A stretch of DNA of 64,000 bases from CAZKVJ01 sp964556225 (GTDB taxonomy: Bacteria > Actinomycetota > Acidimicrobiia > Acidimicrobiales > Ilumatobacteraceae): positions 1 through 64,000 of the forward strand of contig CAZKVJ010000010.1 of the NCBI GenBank assembly GCA_964556225.1, given 5' to 3'. Position 1 is the first letter of the stretch, and each line of letters starts with the position of its first letter. This document shows positions 33,767 to 42,874 of the stretch, in pieces. The position numbers were made by a program, and so were the translations under genes. The notes beneath the pieces are model-generated. The model did not search any database. It had not been told where the DNA came from and saw nothing but the letters and a program-made list of their open reading frames with translations.

Positions 33767-35350
33767 TCACGAGTAGACGCCGCTCACCCACCAGCTGCCC
33801 CCTTCGACCACGACGAGATACGCCGCGCCCTCGTCGGTGACCACCTGCAGCCGGGCGGCCCGACGCCGGCGCTGGGGATCCCACCACCGCTCGTCGAGCG
33901 GCCAGGGACCGGCCCACGCCACCACGGCCCGCGCCGGACGTTCCCCGACCGCCAGGCTCGCCGGCGGACCGCTCAGCTCGCCCCGGCCGCTCACCCGCAG
34001 TGAGCGACCCTGCTCGTCGACCAGCCGGGCCGGGACCGGCGAGGGGTGGACCCAGGCCGGCGATGGGGCCGGCAGGCACCCCGGCCACGTGCCGGAACGG
34101 GGGTCGGGGCGGACCCGGGCCGCCCGCTCGTCGGGGTCGACCGCCCCGGCGGGGACGACGACGTACTGCTCGCCGGGGTGGCGTCCGCCACGCCACTCGG
34201 CGACCGACACGGCGTCGGGGCCGAGCAGCCCGGACACCCGCGCCACGGCCCGGGCCGCCCACTCGTCGGCCTGGGTCTGCCCGCCCCAGAGCCCTCCCTG
34301 GTGGCCGTGGTCGGCGCGGACCTCGTCGGGGACGAGGCGCACCAGCACCACCCCACCGGTGAGCCGGTCGTGCCCGGCCGCCCACCCCTCGAGCTGCCAG
34401 CGGACCCGTTCGAGCACCGCCCCGGCCGACAGCCCGGTGGGCCGCGCCCACGCCCGCTGGCAGCGCTCGCCGTGCTCGGTCTCGACCTCGACCACGACGC
34501 GGGTGCAGACCAGGCCCCGCTCGCCCAGCGCCGTCACGAGCTGGTCAGCCAGGCTGCGGACGAGGAACACGACCGTGTCGAGGCGCTCGACCGGCTCGTC
34601 GAAGTGAGCGGTGACGGCCAGATCCGGGGGCGGTGGGGCCACGCCGAGCGGGGCGTCGTCGAGACCGCACGCCATGGCATGCACGTGCGCCCCGAGCGAG
34701 CCGAAGCGGGCCAGCAGGTCCGGGGCGGTCAGCGCGGCGACGTCGCCGAGACGGCGCAGACCCAGGCGGTCCAGCAGGTCCACCAGCTCGGCCGGCACCT
34801 CGCCGACCTCGACCAGCACGCCGACCGGGAGCGGGGCGAGGTACGCCGCAGTGGCGGCCACCCCGCTCGCCACCACCAGCGGCGTCCCGGCGCGCACCGA
34901 GCGGCGCGCCGCCACCCCGGCGGCGAGGCGGCCGTCGGCGATGCCGACCCCGGGCCCAGGCGCGCCGGGCAGGGCGTCGAGCGCCCTACGGTGGGCGAGG
35001 GCAGCCAGCGCCTCGTCGCCACCGTGGTAGCGCGACGGCCCCCGGGTGGCGAAGGCCAGACGACCGGGGTCGGCCACCTCGACCAGCGGGACCAGCTCGG
35101 CGACGGCCTGCACCACCGGATCGAAGGCCCGCCGGTCACGGTCGGGGTCGTGGGCGACCAGCTCCAGCGCCGGGCAGGCCCCCTGGGCCTCACGCCGGCG
35201 CATCCCGGCCCGCACCCCCTCGTGCGCCGCGGCGGGGGTGCGGGCAACCACTCGGTTCGCCCGCACCACGGCCACCGGCGTCTGGAGATCGACCCCGGCT
35301 GCCACCACCGGCCAGTCCGGCCACCACATCACGGCGAGGCGGGCCACCAC
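33767..35350 (-). CDS. imuB: ImuB, catalytically inactive Y-family polymerase-like mutasome subunit
   Basis: 527 aa. The N-terminal region follows the Y-family fold, but its first motif reads LAVMWWPDWPVVAAG without the metal-binding Asp, and the palm motif PLVEVADPGRLAFATRGP lacks the SxDE residues. Both are expected for ImuB, which bridges DnaE2, ImuA' and the sliding clamp rather than polymerising. The C-terminal third (LYVVVE-like ending YLVVVEGGSWWVSGVYS) is the usual ImuB extension. It begins three bases after the imuA stop, so both are under the SOS box at 36101. Confidence 0.88.
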   Translation of the reverse strand: MVARLAVMWWPDWPVVAAGVDLQTPVAVVRANRVVARTPAAAHEGVRAGMRRREAQGACPALELVAHDPDRDRRAFDPVVQAVAELVPLVEVADPGRLAFATRGPSRYHGGDEALAALAHRRALDALPGAPGPGVGIADGRLAAGVAARRSVRAGTPLVVASGVAATAAYLAPLPVGVLVEVGEVPAELVDLLDRLGLRRLGDVAALTAPDLLARFGSLGAHVHAMACGLDDAPLGVAPPPPDLAVTAHFDEPVERLDTVVFLVRSLADQLVTALGERGLVCTRVVVEVETEHGERCQRAWARPTGLSAGAVLERVRWQLEGWAAGHDRLTGGVVLVRLVPDEVRADHGHQGGLWGGQTQADEWAARAVARVSGLLGPDAVSVAEWRGGRHPGEQYVVVPAGAVDPDERAARVRPDPRSGTWPGCLPAPSPAWVHPSPVPARLVDEQGRSLRVSGRGELSGPPASLAVGERPARAVVAWAGPWPLDERWWDPQRRRRAARLQVVTDEGAAYLVVVEGGSWWVSGVYS

Positions 35351-35353
35351 GAC

Positions 35354-36085
35354 CTACCCGGTGCGCGACAGCAGGGCCTCGGCCCCCCGCAGCGTCTCGA
35401 CGACCGGCGCGGCGACCGAGGCGAGGGCGCCGTCGGGGCCGGGCAGCCAGACCTCGGTCCGGCGCGGCGCCCCGATCCGCCGGCCGCCCAGCTCGAGCGC
35501 CACCCTGCGCCCCGTGAGGTGACCCGCCCCGCCGGCGCCGACCCCTTCCCACCCGCGCACCTCGCTCTGCAGGGTGAGGTCCGGGGTGAAGGGCTCACCG
35601 GCGCCCACCAGCACCAGCACCCCGCCCCGGGCCTGCACCCGGGCCTGCAGCTTGCGGGCGCTGCCGGCACCCAGCCCGGGCGGTGGCGCGGCCACCACCA
35701 CGTCGACCCCGTCGATGAGGGCGGCCAGCACCTCGGCCCACTCTCCCCGCCCGGGAGCGGCCACCAGCACCAGGCGCTCGAGCGCCACCCCGAGCTCGGC
35801 GGCCGCGGCCAGGCCCACCCCGGCCAGACCCACCACCCCCGCCCACGACCCCTCCTGGGTGGGTCGGGCGGTGAGGGCCAGGGCCGCCGACACCGCGGCC
35901 TGCCCGGTGCAGGCCACGGCCTTGCCCCGCACCAGGGCCCTCTCGGGTAGGAGCGGGGCCAGCGGCGCCAGCACCGGGAGCACCCGATCGCGGGCCAGAC
36001 CCATGGGCTGGGTGCGCACCACCGCGGTGTGGAGGCGAGCCCGGCGCTCAGCGGGCGTGGTGGGCGGCAGGGTGACGATGCTCAC
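35354..36085 (-). CDS. imuA: ImuA', RecA-like mutasome accessory protein
   Basis: 243 aa, GTG 36085. Remotely RecA-like: the P-loop region reads GKAVACTGQAAVSAALAL without a proper GKT, and the rest has alternating hydrophobic strands (RLVLVAAP, VDVVVAAPPP, GGVLVLVG). This degenerate form immediately upstream of imuB is typical of the actinobacterial ImuA' protein, which supports DnaE2-dependent mutagenesis. A LexA-type box and TACGAT element lie directly before the GTG. The assignment rests mainly on context and pattern. Confidence 0.82.
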   Translation of the reverse strand: MSIVTLPPTTPAERRARLHTAVVRTQPMGLARDRVLPVLAPLAPLLPERALVRGKAVACTGQAAVSAALALTARPTQEGSWAGVVGLAGVGLAAAAELGVALERLVLVAAPGRGEWAEVLAALIDGVDVVVAAPPPGLGAGSARKLQARVQARGGVLVLVGAGEPFTPDLTLQSEVRGWEGVGAGGAGHLTGRRVALELGGRRIGAPRRTEVWLPGPDGALASVAAPVVETLRGAEALLSRTG

Positions 36086-36092
36086 CCGGGCA

Positions 36093-36112
36093 ATCGTACC
36101 GAACAGGTGTTC
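36093..36112 (-). promoter_or_regulatory. SOS box and -10 element of imuA-imuB
   Basis: GAACAGGTGTTC (36101-36112) is identical to the dnaE2 box. On the minus strand it is followed after two bases by TACGAT (36093-36098) and then, seven bases later, by GTG 36085. The architecture matches that of dnaE2. Confidence 0.82.
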
Positions 36113-36133
36113 GGGATTGCCAGGGGAAGGTGC

Positions 36134-36604
36134 TCAGCCGGCCTGCTTGGCCTTCCAGCGCTCGCGGGCCTGGCGGCTGCGCTCGAGCAGGTGCGCCGGC
36201 ACCCGCTTGGCGGCCTCGGACAGCGCGGCGTCACCAGCCTCACCCGCTGGGGTCCCCGAGGACGCCGGGGCGACCTCCTCGGCCACCGTCAGATCCTCGA
36301 ATGCCGGCGGCGCCATCCCCGGCTTCCAGTACTGGTAGAGGTCGCGCACGATCTCGTCGAGCCCGCCGGGGTCGCCGCCCTCGCGGACCTCGACCGTGAT
36401 GATGTTGGCGTACACGTGCACGGCCGCCACCTGCCCGGTCTCGAACAGACGCCGGGCAAGCACCGCGGCCGGCTTCACCCCGACCGCCTCGTCGATCGAC
36501 CGGTACCGCTCGTGGCCCATGCCGGTGAGCGTGCGGTTCACCTCGAAGCGCACCACACCGGGCCGCGTCGTGGGCTTCTCGGTCACGGCGACAAGCTGAC
36601 CCAT
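36134..36604 (-). CDS. Conserved protein with possible NifU N-terminal-like domain
   Basis: 156 aa. The first 95 residues form an alpha/beta domain (VVRFEVNRTLTGMGHERYRS, ARRLFETGQVAAVHVYANII, TVEVREGGD) that resembles the Nfu/NifU N-terminal fold (PF08712), in which a leucine-phenylalanine pair precedes a strand ending in ITV. The last 60 residues are Ala/Glu-rich with a basic tail (RSRQARERWKAKQAG). There is no CxxC iron-sulfur site, so it is not a full NifU. ATG 36604 is eight bases after TAGGTT. Divergent from corA. Function not established. Confidence 0.65.
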   Translation of the reverse strand: MGQLVAVTEKPTTRPGVVRFEVNRTLTGMGHERYRSIDEAVGVKPAAVLARRLFETGQVAAVHVYANIITVEVREGGDPGGLDEIVRDLYQYWKPGMAPPAFEDLTVAEEVAPASSGTPAGEAGDAALSEAAKRVPAHLLERSRQARERWKAKQAG

Positions 36605-36612
36605 GGCCCGAC

Positions 36613-36618
36613 AACCTA
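36613..36618 (-). promoter_or_regulatory. -10 element TAGGTT
   Basis: On the minus strand, TAGGTT ends eight bases before ATG 36604. Confidence 0.5.
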
Positions 36619-36656
36619 GTGCCGGGCCCTCCCCCGACCCCAGCCCTGGCTGCGCC

Positions 36657-36662
36657 TACGCT
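36657..36662 (+). promoter_or_regulatory. -10 element TACGCT of corA
   Basis: TACGCT ends seven bases before GTG 36670, deciding for this start over an in-frame ATG at 36619. Confidence 0.55.
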
Positions 36663-36669
36663 CACCGGT

Positions 36670-37602
36670 GTGCTCCAGGTCCACCGCTTCGGTGCGCGCA
36701 CCGAGACCATCTGGGTCGACGTGGTCGACCCCACCGACGACGACCTGCGCGCCCTCGCCGAGCAGTTCCATGTGGAGGAGCGCACCTTCGAGGAGGCCCA
36801 CCGCCGTTCGCTGCGGCCCACGCTCGCCCACTTCGAGACCCACACGTACCTCGTCGTGTTCTCGGGGCGCGGCGCCGAGGTCGACGTCTACCTGGCGCCG
36901 GGCTGGCTCGTCACCGTCCGCCGCCACGATCCGCGCGGCGAGGAGTGGGATCCCAGCGCCGCGCGCGAGCGCTTCGAGCGCCGGGCGAACCACCACCCGA
37001 ACGTCGGCACGCTCCTGGCGCTCATGCTCGAGGACCTGGTCGACGGCTTCTTCGACGTGGCCGACGAGATCGAGGACCGCCTCGAGCAGGTGGAGGAGCT
37101 GATCTTCGCCGACGAGGTCGACGTCACCGGGAGCCGGCGCACCACGACGGTGGACGAGCGCGACGTCCAGCAGCGCCTGTTCCAGCTGCGGCGCGACCTG
37201 CAGCGCATCCGCCGGGTGGTCAACCCGACCCGCGAGGTGTTCCTCGCCATGCTCCGCGGGGAGGTTCCCGGCCTCGACGACGCGGCCCTGGTCGTGGTGC
37301 GCGACACCTACGACCGCCTGCTGCGTGCCGTCGACGTCATCGACGACCTGCGCGACCTCGTGGGCAACGCCGTCGACGCCCACTTGGCCGTCATCTCCAA
37401 CCAGACGAACCTGGTGATGAAGCGGCTCACCGCGTGGGGCTCGATCCTCTTCGTTGCCGCGCTCATCGCCGGCATCTACGGCATGAACTTCCGCGACATG
37501 CCCGAGCTGCGGTGGTCGTTCGGCTACTACGGCGCGCTCGGGCTCATGGCCGGCGTCAGTGTGGCCCTGTATCTGTGGTTCCGCCGCCGCCGCTACCTGT
37601 GA
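36670..37602 (+). CDS. corA: CorA-type magnesium/cobalt transporter
   Basis: 310 aa. A long cytosolic alpha/beta domain (VDVVDPTDDDLRALAEQFHV, RVVNPTREVFLAMLRGE) leads to a coiled stalk and two C-terminal transmembrane helices. The first ends in the selectivity motif IYGMNFRDMPEL (GMN near residue 271). A basic tail WFRRRRYL closes the protein. The complete GMN motif and length support a functional Mg2+ channel. GTG 36670 is chosen from the TACGCT spacing and the start of similarity. Its 3' end overlaps the convergent VWA gene by 47 bases. Confidence 0.92.
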   Translation: MLQVHRFGARTETIWVDVVDPTDDDLRALAEQFHVEERTFEEAHRRSLRPTLAHFETHTYLVVFSGRGAEVDVYLAPGWLVTVRRHDPRGEEWDPSAARERFERRANHHPNVGTLLALMLEDLVDGFFDVADEIEDRLEQVEELIFADEVDVTGSRRTTTVDERDVQQRLFQLRRDLQRIRRVVNPTREVFLAMLRGEVPGLDDAALVVVRDTYDRLLRAVDVIDDLRDLVGNAVDAHLAVISNQTNLVMKRLTAWGSILFVAALIAGIYGMNFRDMPELRWSFGYYGALGLMAGVSVALYLWFRRRRYL

Positions 37603-38740
37603 GCCGGCCGTCGAGGGCACGGGCCAGCAGGTCGGGGAACGCGTCGGGTGTGCACGCCAGCACCACCACGCCGTGGCCGGCCAGCTCGGCGGCCAGGCGC
37701 CGGTCGTAGGCCGGGGCGCCGTCGTCGGACAGCGCCACCAGCACCACCACGGTGACGCCGGCACGGGTGAGCTCGGCGAAGCGGTCGACGAGGTGCGCCG
37801 GGTCGGCACCGTCGTCGAGGTCGCTGACGACGAACAGCACCGTCTCGCGGGGCCGGGTGACCAGCCCCCGGCAGTACGCCAGCGCCCGGCCGATGTCGGT
37901 GCCACCGCCGAGCTGCACGGCGAACAGCACGTCGACCGGGTCGACCGCCACGTCGGTCAGGTCGACGACCTCGGTGTCGAAGGCGACGACGCTGGTGTGC
38001 AGCGTCGGCATCGACGCCAGGACGGCCCCGTACACCGCGGCGTACACGACGCTCGTGGCCATCGAGCCGCTCTGGTCGATGGCCACGATCACATCGCGCG
38101 CCAGGCCACGCTGACGCCGGCCCAGCCCGACGAGGCGCTCGGGGACCACCGTGCGCTGCTCGGGGAGCCAGTGGCGCAGGTTGGCCCGGATCGTGGCCGG
38201 CCAGTCGATGTCGCCACCGCGCGGCCGGCGCGTGCGCTCGGCGCGTGACAGCGCGCCGCGCACCGCCTGACGGGTGCGCTCGTGCAACCGGAGGCGCAGC
38301 TCGTCGACGACAGCGGCCACCACGCGCCGGGCGGTGTCGCGGGTCTCGTCGGGCAGCAGGGCCGACAGCTCCACCACCAGCGCGCCAAGGTGGACGTCCG
38401 GCTCCACCGACTCGAGCAGCTCGGGTTCGAGCAGCAGCCGGCGCAGGTCGTGGCGCTCGATGGCGTCGCGCTGGAGCACCTGGACGACCGGCGTGGGGAA
38501 GTAGCGGCGGATGTCGCCCAGCCAGCGGGTCACCATCGGAGCCGACCGGCCGAGCCCACCGCTGCGGCCGCCGGGGCGGACCCCGCTCGGGGGCTGGTCG
38601 TAGACCGCCGCGAGCGCGGCGTCGATCCGGGCATCGTCGCGCTGGAGCCCGACGCCGGTGCCGTCGTCGCCGCCGCCCAGCACCAAGCGCCAGCGCCGGA
38701 GGCGCTCCGTGTCGGACACGCGCGGGGCGGGAGCGCTCAC
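37556..38740 (-). CDS. VWA domain protein (YehP-like), last gene of MoxR-type operon
   Basis: 394 aa. The C-terminal half is a von Willebrand A domain with an intact MIDAS: DQSGSMA (near residue 220), GGGTDIGRAL and SDLDDGADP. The N-terminal half is helical and charged (DIRRYFPTPVVQVLQRDAIE). This layout is like VWA partners of MoxR AAA ATPases such as YehP. GTG 38740 overlaps the DUF5682-like stop as GTGA. As the last of five coupled genes it should act with the MoxR-type ATPase, probably as the metal-dependent partner-binding subunit. Confidence 0.85.
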   Translation of the reverse strand: MSAPAPRVSDTERLRRWRLVLGGGDDGTGVGLQRDDARIDAALAAVYDQPPSGVRPGGRSGGLGRSAPMVTRWLGDIRRYFPTPVVQVLQRDAIERHDLRRLLLEPELLESVEPDVHLGALVVELSALLPDETRDTARRVVAAVVDELRLRLHERTRQAVRGALSRAERTRRPRGGDIDWPATIRANLRHWLPEQRTVVPERLVGLGRRQRGLARDVIVAIDQSGSMATSVVYAAVYGAVLASMPTLHTSVVAFDTEVVDLTDVAVDPVDVLFAVQLGGGTDIGRALAYCRGLVTRPRETVLFVVSDLDDGADPAHLVDRFAELTRAGVTVVVLVALSDDGAPAYDRRLAAELAGHGVVVLACTPDAFPDLLARALDGRLTGSGGGGTTDTGPH

Positions 38741-40971
38741 CGGGCCAGGCCCTCCATCGCCCGCACGGTGCGCAGCACCGCAGCCAGCCGGGCCGGGTCG
38801 ACATCGGTGCCGACGCCGGGCGCGGCGTCGCCGGCGCGCCCGGCCACGACCTGGCCGATCCGGCGCCGCTCGGCCGGCTCGAAGGCCCCGAACGTTCGCC
38901 GCAGCGCCACCACGGTGGTGTCGAACGCCGGGGCGGGCATGGTGGCGAGCCACTCGTCGACGGCGCCCAGCAGCCGGGCGTCGTGCAGCAGGACGGTGCC
39001 GGTGCCGGCCAGGAACCCCTCGACGAACCACGCGGCGTCGGCCGTGGACGATCCGGGCCCGAGCGCCCGGCCGAGGCGTCCGGCCACCGCATCCGGAGCG
39101 AGCTGACCGGCGTCGTGCAGCAGGCGCGTCGCCCGGCCCTGCAGCATCGGGTGCACGCGGTGGTCCTCGCCGAGGCGGGACAGGGCCCACGGCCACTGGT
39201 CGTGACGGCTCGGGTGCTCGACGAGCGCCAGCGCGGCCTGGGCGACGCCGAGCCGGTCGGCCATCGCCGCCGCCGCACCATCGTCGAGCCCGGTGCAGGC
39301 CACGACCAGCCCGGCGACGACCCGCACCACCACACCGTCGAGGACCTCGGCCAGCGCGGCCGTGTCCGTGGCCCGGACGTCGCCGTAGCGCAGCGCCCGG
39401 GCGAGTGGGCCGAGCGCGTCGAGCAGCCGGGTGAGATCGGGGTCGCCCGCCGCCCTCGTGGCCAGCGAGCGTGACACCGGCGCGATGACCACCGGAAGGT
39501 CCGCCAGCAGCGCCCGCTCGAGCACCCGCACGACCTCGTCGAGTCCGGTCGCGGCGTCGGCGGCCTCGCGCAGGTTCGCCGCTGCTGCGGCCTCGACGGT
39601 GGTGCCGAGCGCCGACCGTGCGACCAATCGCACCACGTGCTCCGGGCGCCAGCGCAGCCGCCACGTCTCGCGGAACGTGCCGGCGGTCCCCCGCCCGCTC
39701 TCGGGCTGCCCCCACGGGACCCCGAGCGCCAGGAGCCGGTGCAGCAGGTGTGAGCGGCTCCGACCGAGGGGGGTCCGCAGGTCGAGCTCCAGCACCCGCT
39801 CGAGGGCCTCCGGACGCATGCGCAGCGAACGCTGCTGGCGCACCAGGTCGCGAGCGAGCGGGGCCTGGGGGGCGTCGTCGGGCACCTCGCCGAGCACGTC
39901 GCCCACCACCAGCTCGTCGCGTACCAGTGCCATCGGCCCGGTGCCGCCCTCGCCCAGCACCGCCCCCGTCGCGTCGAGCACCTCGGCGAGGCCCGGGCGC
40001 GGACGGCCCCGCAGCGAGGCGAGCGCATCGGCCAGTCGCACCCCGGAGATCACGTGGTCGGGGGACACCAGGTGGCCGCGCGACCGCAGCAGCGACGCCG
40101 TGTGCACGAACCAGCGGCCCACGCCGTCGTCGCCAGGGTGGGCGAACACGTGGGCGTACCACCCGGGACTGGTGACACCGGCACCGTAACCGAGGCCACC
40201 GTCGTGGGGGTCCTGGGCCAGGCGTCGGTGGCTCCACGGCACCCAGGTGCAGCTCACCTTCACCCTGCGCAGGCCGCGCACGACGGCGGCGTCGGCACGT
40301 GCCGGACCCAGCGGGCCGGCCAGCGCGGGCACGTGCCAGGCCCCGCACACGACGGCGATGCGCTGGTGACCGTCGGCCATCGCCCGGCGGATGCCCTGAC
40401 GCATGGCGGCCTCGCGCCGCAGCTCGCTCGGTGGTGGGACCCAGCCCTCTCGGACGGCGCTCATCGCCTCGGCGACGGCATCGAACGCCGCAGTGCCGTC
40501 GCCACGGTGCTCGACCACGTCCTCCCACCACCGCTCCGGGTCGTCGTCGCCGGCCGCGGCGGCGAGCAGGCGCAGCGCGTCCGGCGGTGGCGCGTCGCCG
40601 AGCAGCTCGAGCGGGTCGCTGGCTGCCGCCAGGCTCACCGCCAGCGGCAGGTCGATCGCTCGCACCGGGACACCGGCCCGATGGGCCCAGCGCATGGCGA
40701 CCCACTCCGGGCTGAACGCCGCGAACGGCAGGAACACCGCTCGCTCCGGCTGGTCGACGACCGTCGCCAGCACGGCGACCGGTGGGACCAGGTCGGCGTG
40801 GGCCACCCACCCGAGCACCGCCTGGGCGTCGGCCGGCGCCTCGAGGAGCACGACGTCGGGTGCCAGCTCTGCCAGCGCCCGGGCGAGCGAGCGGGCCGAC
40901 CCGGGACCGTGGTGGCGCACACCGAACACGTGCACCGAGCTCTCGCCCGCTCGGGCCGGCTCGCCGGTCAC
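38737..40971 (-). CDS. DUF5682 family protein
   Basis: 744 aa, cytosolic, function unknown. The N-terminus VHVFGVRHHGPGSARSLARA and DVVLLEAPADAQAVLGWV, followed later by RIAVVCGAWHVPAL, is the hallmark of DUF5682. The spacing of a His-rich GxRHHG, a LLE and a GxWH motif recalls the ChaN/EreA/TraB-like putative metallohydrolase folds; that link is my inference. The C-terminal half is mostly helical. GTG 40971 overlaps the ATPase stop as GTGA. E. coli YehM, beside YehL, is to my knowledge of the same family. Confidence 0.82.
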   Translation of the reverse strand: MTGEPARAGESSVHVFGVRHHGPGSARSLARALAELAPDVVLLEAPADAQAVLGWVAHADLVPPVAVLATVVDQPERAVFLPFAAFSPEWVAMRWAHRAGVPVRAIDLPLAVSLAAASDPLELLGDAPPPDALRLLAAAAGDDDPERWWEDVVEHRGDGTAAFDAVAEAMSAVREGWVPPPSELRREAAMRQGIRRAMADGHQRIAVVCGAWHVPALAGPLGPARADAAVVRGLRRVKVSCTWVPWSHRRLAQDPHDGGLGYGAGVTSPGWYAHVFAHPGDDGVGRWFVHTASLLRSRGHLVSPDHVISGVRLADALASLRGRPRPGLAEVLDATGAVLGEGGTGPMALVRDELVVGDVLGEVPDDAPQAPLARDLVRQQRSLRMRPEALERVLELDLRTPLGRSRSHLLHRLLALGVPWGQPESGRGTAGTFRETWRLRWRPEHVVRLVARSALGTTVEAAAAANLREAADAATGLDEVVRVLERALLADLPVVIAPVSRSLATRAAGDPDLTRLLDALGPLARALRYGDVRATDTAALAEVLDGVVVRVVAGLVVACTGLDDGAAAAMADRLGVAQAALALVEHPSRHDQWPWALSRLGEDHRVHPMLQGRATRLLHDAGQLAPDAVAGRLGRALGPGSSTADAAWFVEGFLAGTGTVLLHDARLLGAVDEWLATMPAPAFDTTVVALRRTFGAFEPAERRRIGQVVAGRAGDAAPGVGTDVDPARLAAVLRTVRAMEGLAR

Positions 40972-42047
40972 CCCAGGTCCCGGCACGCCTCGTAGAGGTC
41001 GTCCCAGCCCGGGCGGGGGCGCACCACCGCTTCGAGGTACTCGCGCCACGCCACTTCGTCGTGCACGGGGTCCTTGACGATCGCCCCCACCAGCCCGGCG
41101 GCCACGTCACTGGCCCGCAGCGTGCCGTCGCCGAAGTGTGCCGCGAGCGCCAGGCCGCTCGTGACCACCGAGATGGCCTCCGCCGCGGACAGCGTCGCGG
41201 TGGGGACCTTCACGCTGGTGCGCCCGTCCTCCGTGGTGCCCGAGCGCAGCTCGCGGAACACGGTGACCACTCGCCGGATCTCGTCGGCGGCCGCCGGCAC
41301 GGGTGGCAGGCGGAGCGCGGCGCCCAGCTCGGCCACCCGCCGGGTGACGATGTCGACCTCCTGTTCGACATCGGCGGGCAGCGGCAGGACCACGGTGTTG
41401 AACCGTCGCCGGAGCGCGGCGGACAGCTCGTTGACGCCCCGGTCGCGGTCGTTCGCGGTGGCGATGAGGTTGAACCCGGCGATGGCCTGGACCTCCGTGT
41501 CGAGCTCGGGGATCGGCAGGGTCTTCTCCGACAGCACGGTGACGAGCGCATCCTGCACCTCTGACGGTAGGCGGGTGAGCTCCTCGACGCGGGCGATGGC
41601 GCCGGTGCGCATCGCCCGCATCACCGGGCTGGGCACCAGCGCCGCCTCGCTCGGGCCCTCGGCCAGCAGCCGGGCGTAGTTCCAGCCGTAGCGCAGCGCG
41701 TCCTCGCCCGTGCCGGCCGTGCCCTGGACCATGAGCGTGCTGTCGCCGCACACCGCCGCTGCCAGGTGCTCCGACAACCACGTCTTGGCGGTTCCCGGCA
41801 CGCCGAGCAGCAGCAGCGCCCGGTCGGTGGCGAGCGTGGCCACGGCGATCTCGACCAGCCGGCGCTCGCCGACGTACTTGGGCGTGATGACGGTCCCGTC
41901 GGCGAGGGTGCCGCCGAGCACGTAGGCCACCACCGCCCACGGCGAGCGCCGCCAGCCGGGCGGTCGGGGACGGTCGTCGAGGGCGTCGAGCGCCGCCAGC
42001 TCGGCGGCGTGCTGGTGCTCGGCGTGCGGTCGAAGGATGTCGGTCAC
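40968..42047 (-). CDS. MoxR-family AAA+ ATPase, YehL subgroup
   Basis: 359 aa. Walker A is GVPGTAKTW (residue about 82). The Walker B region reads AIARVEELTRLPSEVQDALV, with Val where most AAA+ proteins have Asp, and the sensor region reads FNLIATANDRDRGVNELSAA followed by LRRRFNTV. These features match the YehL subgroup of MoxR ATPases. The ATPase likely remodels a complex containing the VWA protein. GTG 42047 overlaps the upstream stop as GTGA, in the middle of the five-gene operon. Confidence 0.88.
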   Translation of the reverse strand: MTDILRPHAEHQHAAELAALDALDDRPRPPGWRRSPWAVVAYVLGGTLADGTVITPKYVGERRLVEIAVATLATDRALLLLGVPGTAKTWLSEHLAAAVCGDSTLMVQGTAGTGEDALRYGWNYARLLAEGPSEAALVPSPVMRAMRTGAIARVEELTRLPSEVQDALVTVLSEKTLPIPELDTEVQAIAGFNLIATANDRDRGVNELSAALRRRFNTVVLPLPADVEQEVDIVTRRVAELGAALRLPPVPAAADEIRRVVTVFRELRSGTTEDGRTSVKVPTATLSAAEAISVVTSGLALAAHFGDGTLRASDVAAGLVGAIVKDPVHDEVAWREYLEAVVRPRPGWDDLYEACRDLG

Positions 42048-42874
42048 GGAGCGGTCCCCTCCTCGGGGTCGGGTGGGCCGAACGCGGCGTGCAGCTCGGC
42101 ACGGGTCCGGGCCAGGTCGGCGAGCCAGTGCGCCATGGGCGCCCCCGGGAGCTCGGCGGACAGCTCGGCCAGCTCCGCGGCGAGCCGGGTGAGCGGGCCC
42201 GGATCGATACTGGCCACCAAGTTGACGAGCACGGCGCGGTGGCTCGGGCCGAACCGGGCGCGCTGGAAGCCCTCGACCACCGCCTCGACGGCGCTGCTGG
42301 CCGATCCGCCGGTGGGGCTGAGATCCGCCGGCACGGGGAGCACTGCTCGCTCGAGCAGCGCTTCGGGGGTGAGCGCCTGCGTGCCCTGCCGTGATGGGGG
42401 TGCGAGCGACGGCAGCTGCTCCGCCAACCACGCCGCCAACGGGCCGGCGAGCGCCTCGACCCTGGCCCGCCGGAGCGGGTCGCGCCGATGGCGGTGGAGC
42501 AGCTCGACCACCACGTCGCCCGGGATCCGCCAGCCACCGACGAGCGCCGTCACCGTCCACTCGTCCTCGAGCACCGGCCACTCGGCCAGCACCCGCTCGA
42601 GCACGAGCCGGGCGCGGGCCGGGACCTCGGGGCGCGGGTCCGCAGGCGGCGGCAGCGGCGGCGCCACCACGGGTCCGGGAACCAGCCCGGCCCGGCGGGC
42701 GGCGGTGAGCGTGGCGACCTCGACGAGCACTGCGCCGGCGGTGTCGAGGGAGGTGCGGGCGTTGCGCACGTCGGCGACCACGTCGGCCACCGGCCCCGGC
42801 GGTGGTGGCGACGGGTCGCGACGGTCGGTGCCGAGCAGCGCCACGGTGACGAGCTCGTCCCAGCGATCGCTCAC
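42044..42874 (-). CDS. DUF5691 family-like helical protein
   Basis: 276 aa, cytosolic, function unknown. It begins SDRWDELVTVALLGTDRRDP, which I recognise as the usual start of DUF5691 proteins. The remainder is helix-rich with repeats of Leu, Ala and Arg (RRDPLRRARVEALAGPLAAW, FQRARFGPSHRAVLVNLVAS), like a HEAT-type scaffold. GTG 42874 overlaps the SWIM gene stop as GTGA. The family consistently travels with SWIM and MoxR-type genes, so it may be a structural or adaptor part. Confidence 0.75.
   Translation of the reverse strand: MSDRWDELVTVALLGTDRRDPSPPPPGPVADVVADVRNARTSLDTAGAVLVEVATLTAARRAGLVPGPVVAPPLPPPADPRPEVPARARLVLERVLAEWPVLEDEWTVTALVGGWRIPGDVVVELLHRHRRDPLRRARVEALAGPLAAWLAEQLPSLAPPSRQGTQALTPEALLERAVLPVPADLSPTGGSASSAVEAVVEGFQRARFGPSHRAVLVNLVASIDPGPLTRLAAELAELSAELPGAPMAHWLADLARTRAELHAAFGPPDPEEGTAP

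Noticed and set aside
37593..40028. 811-codon minus-strand frame overlapping the VWA and DUF5682 genes
   Set aside because: Another phase of two well-supported, coupled genes; Arg/Ser/Cys-rich without motifs.
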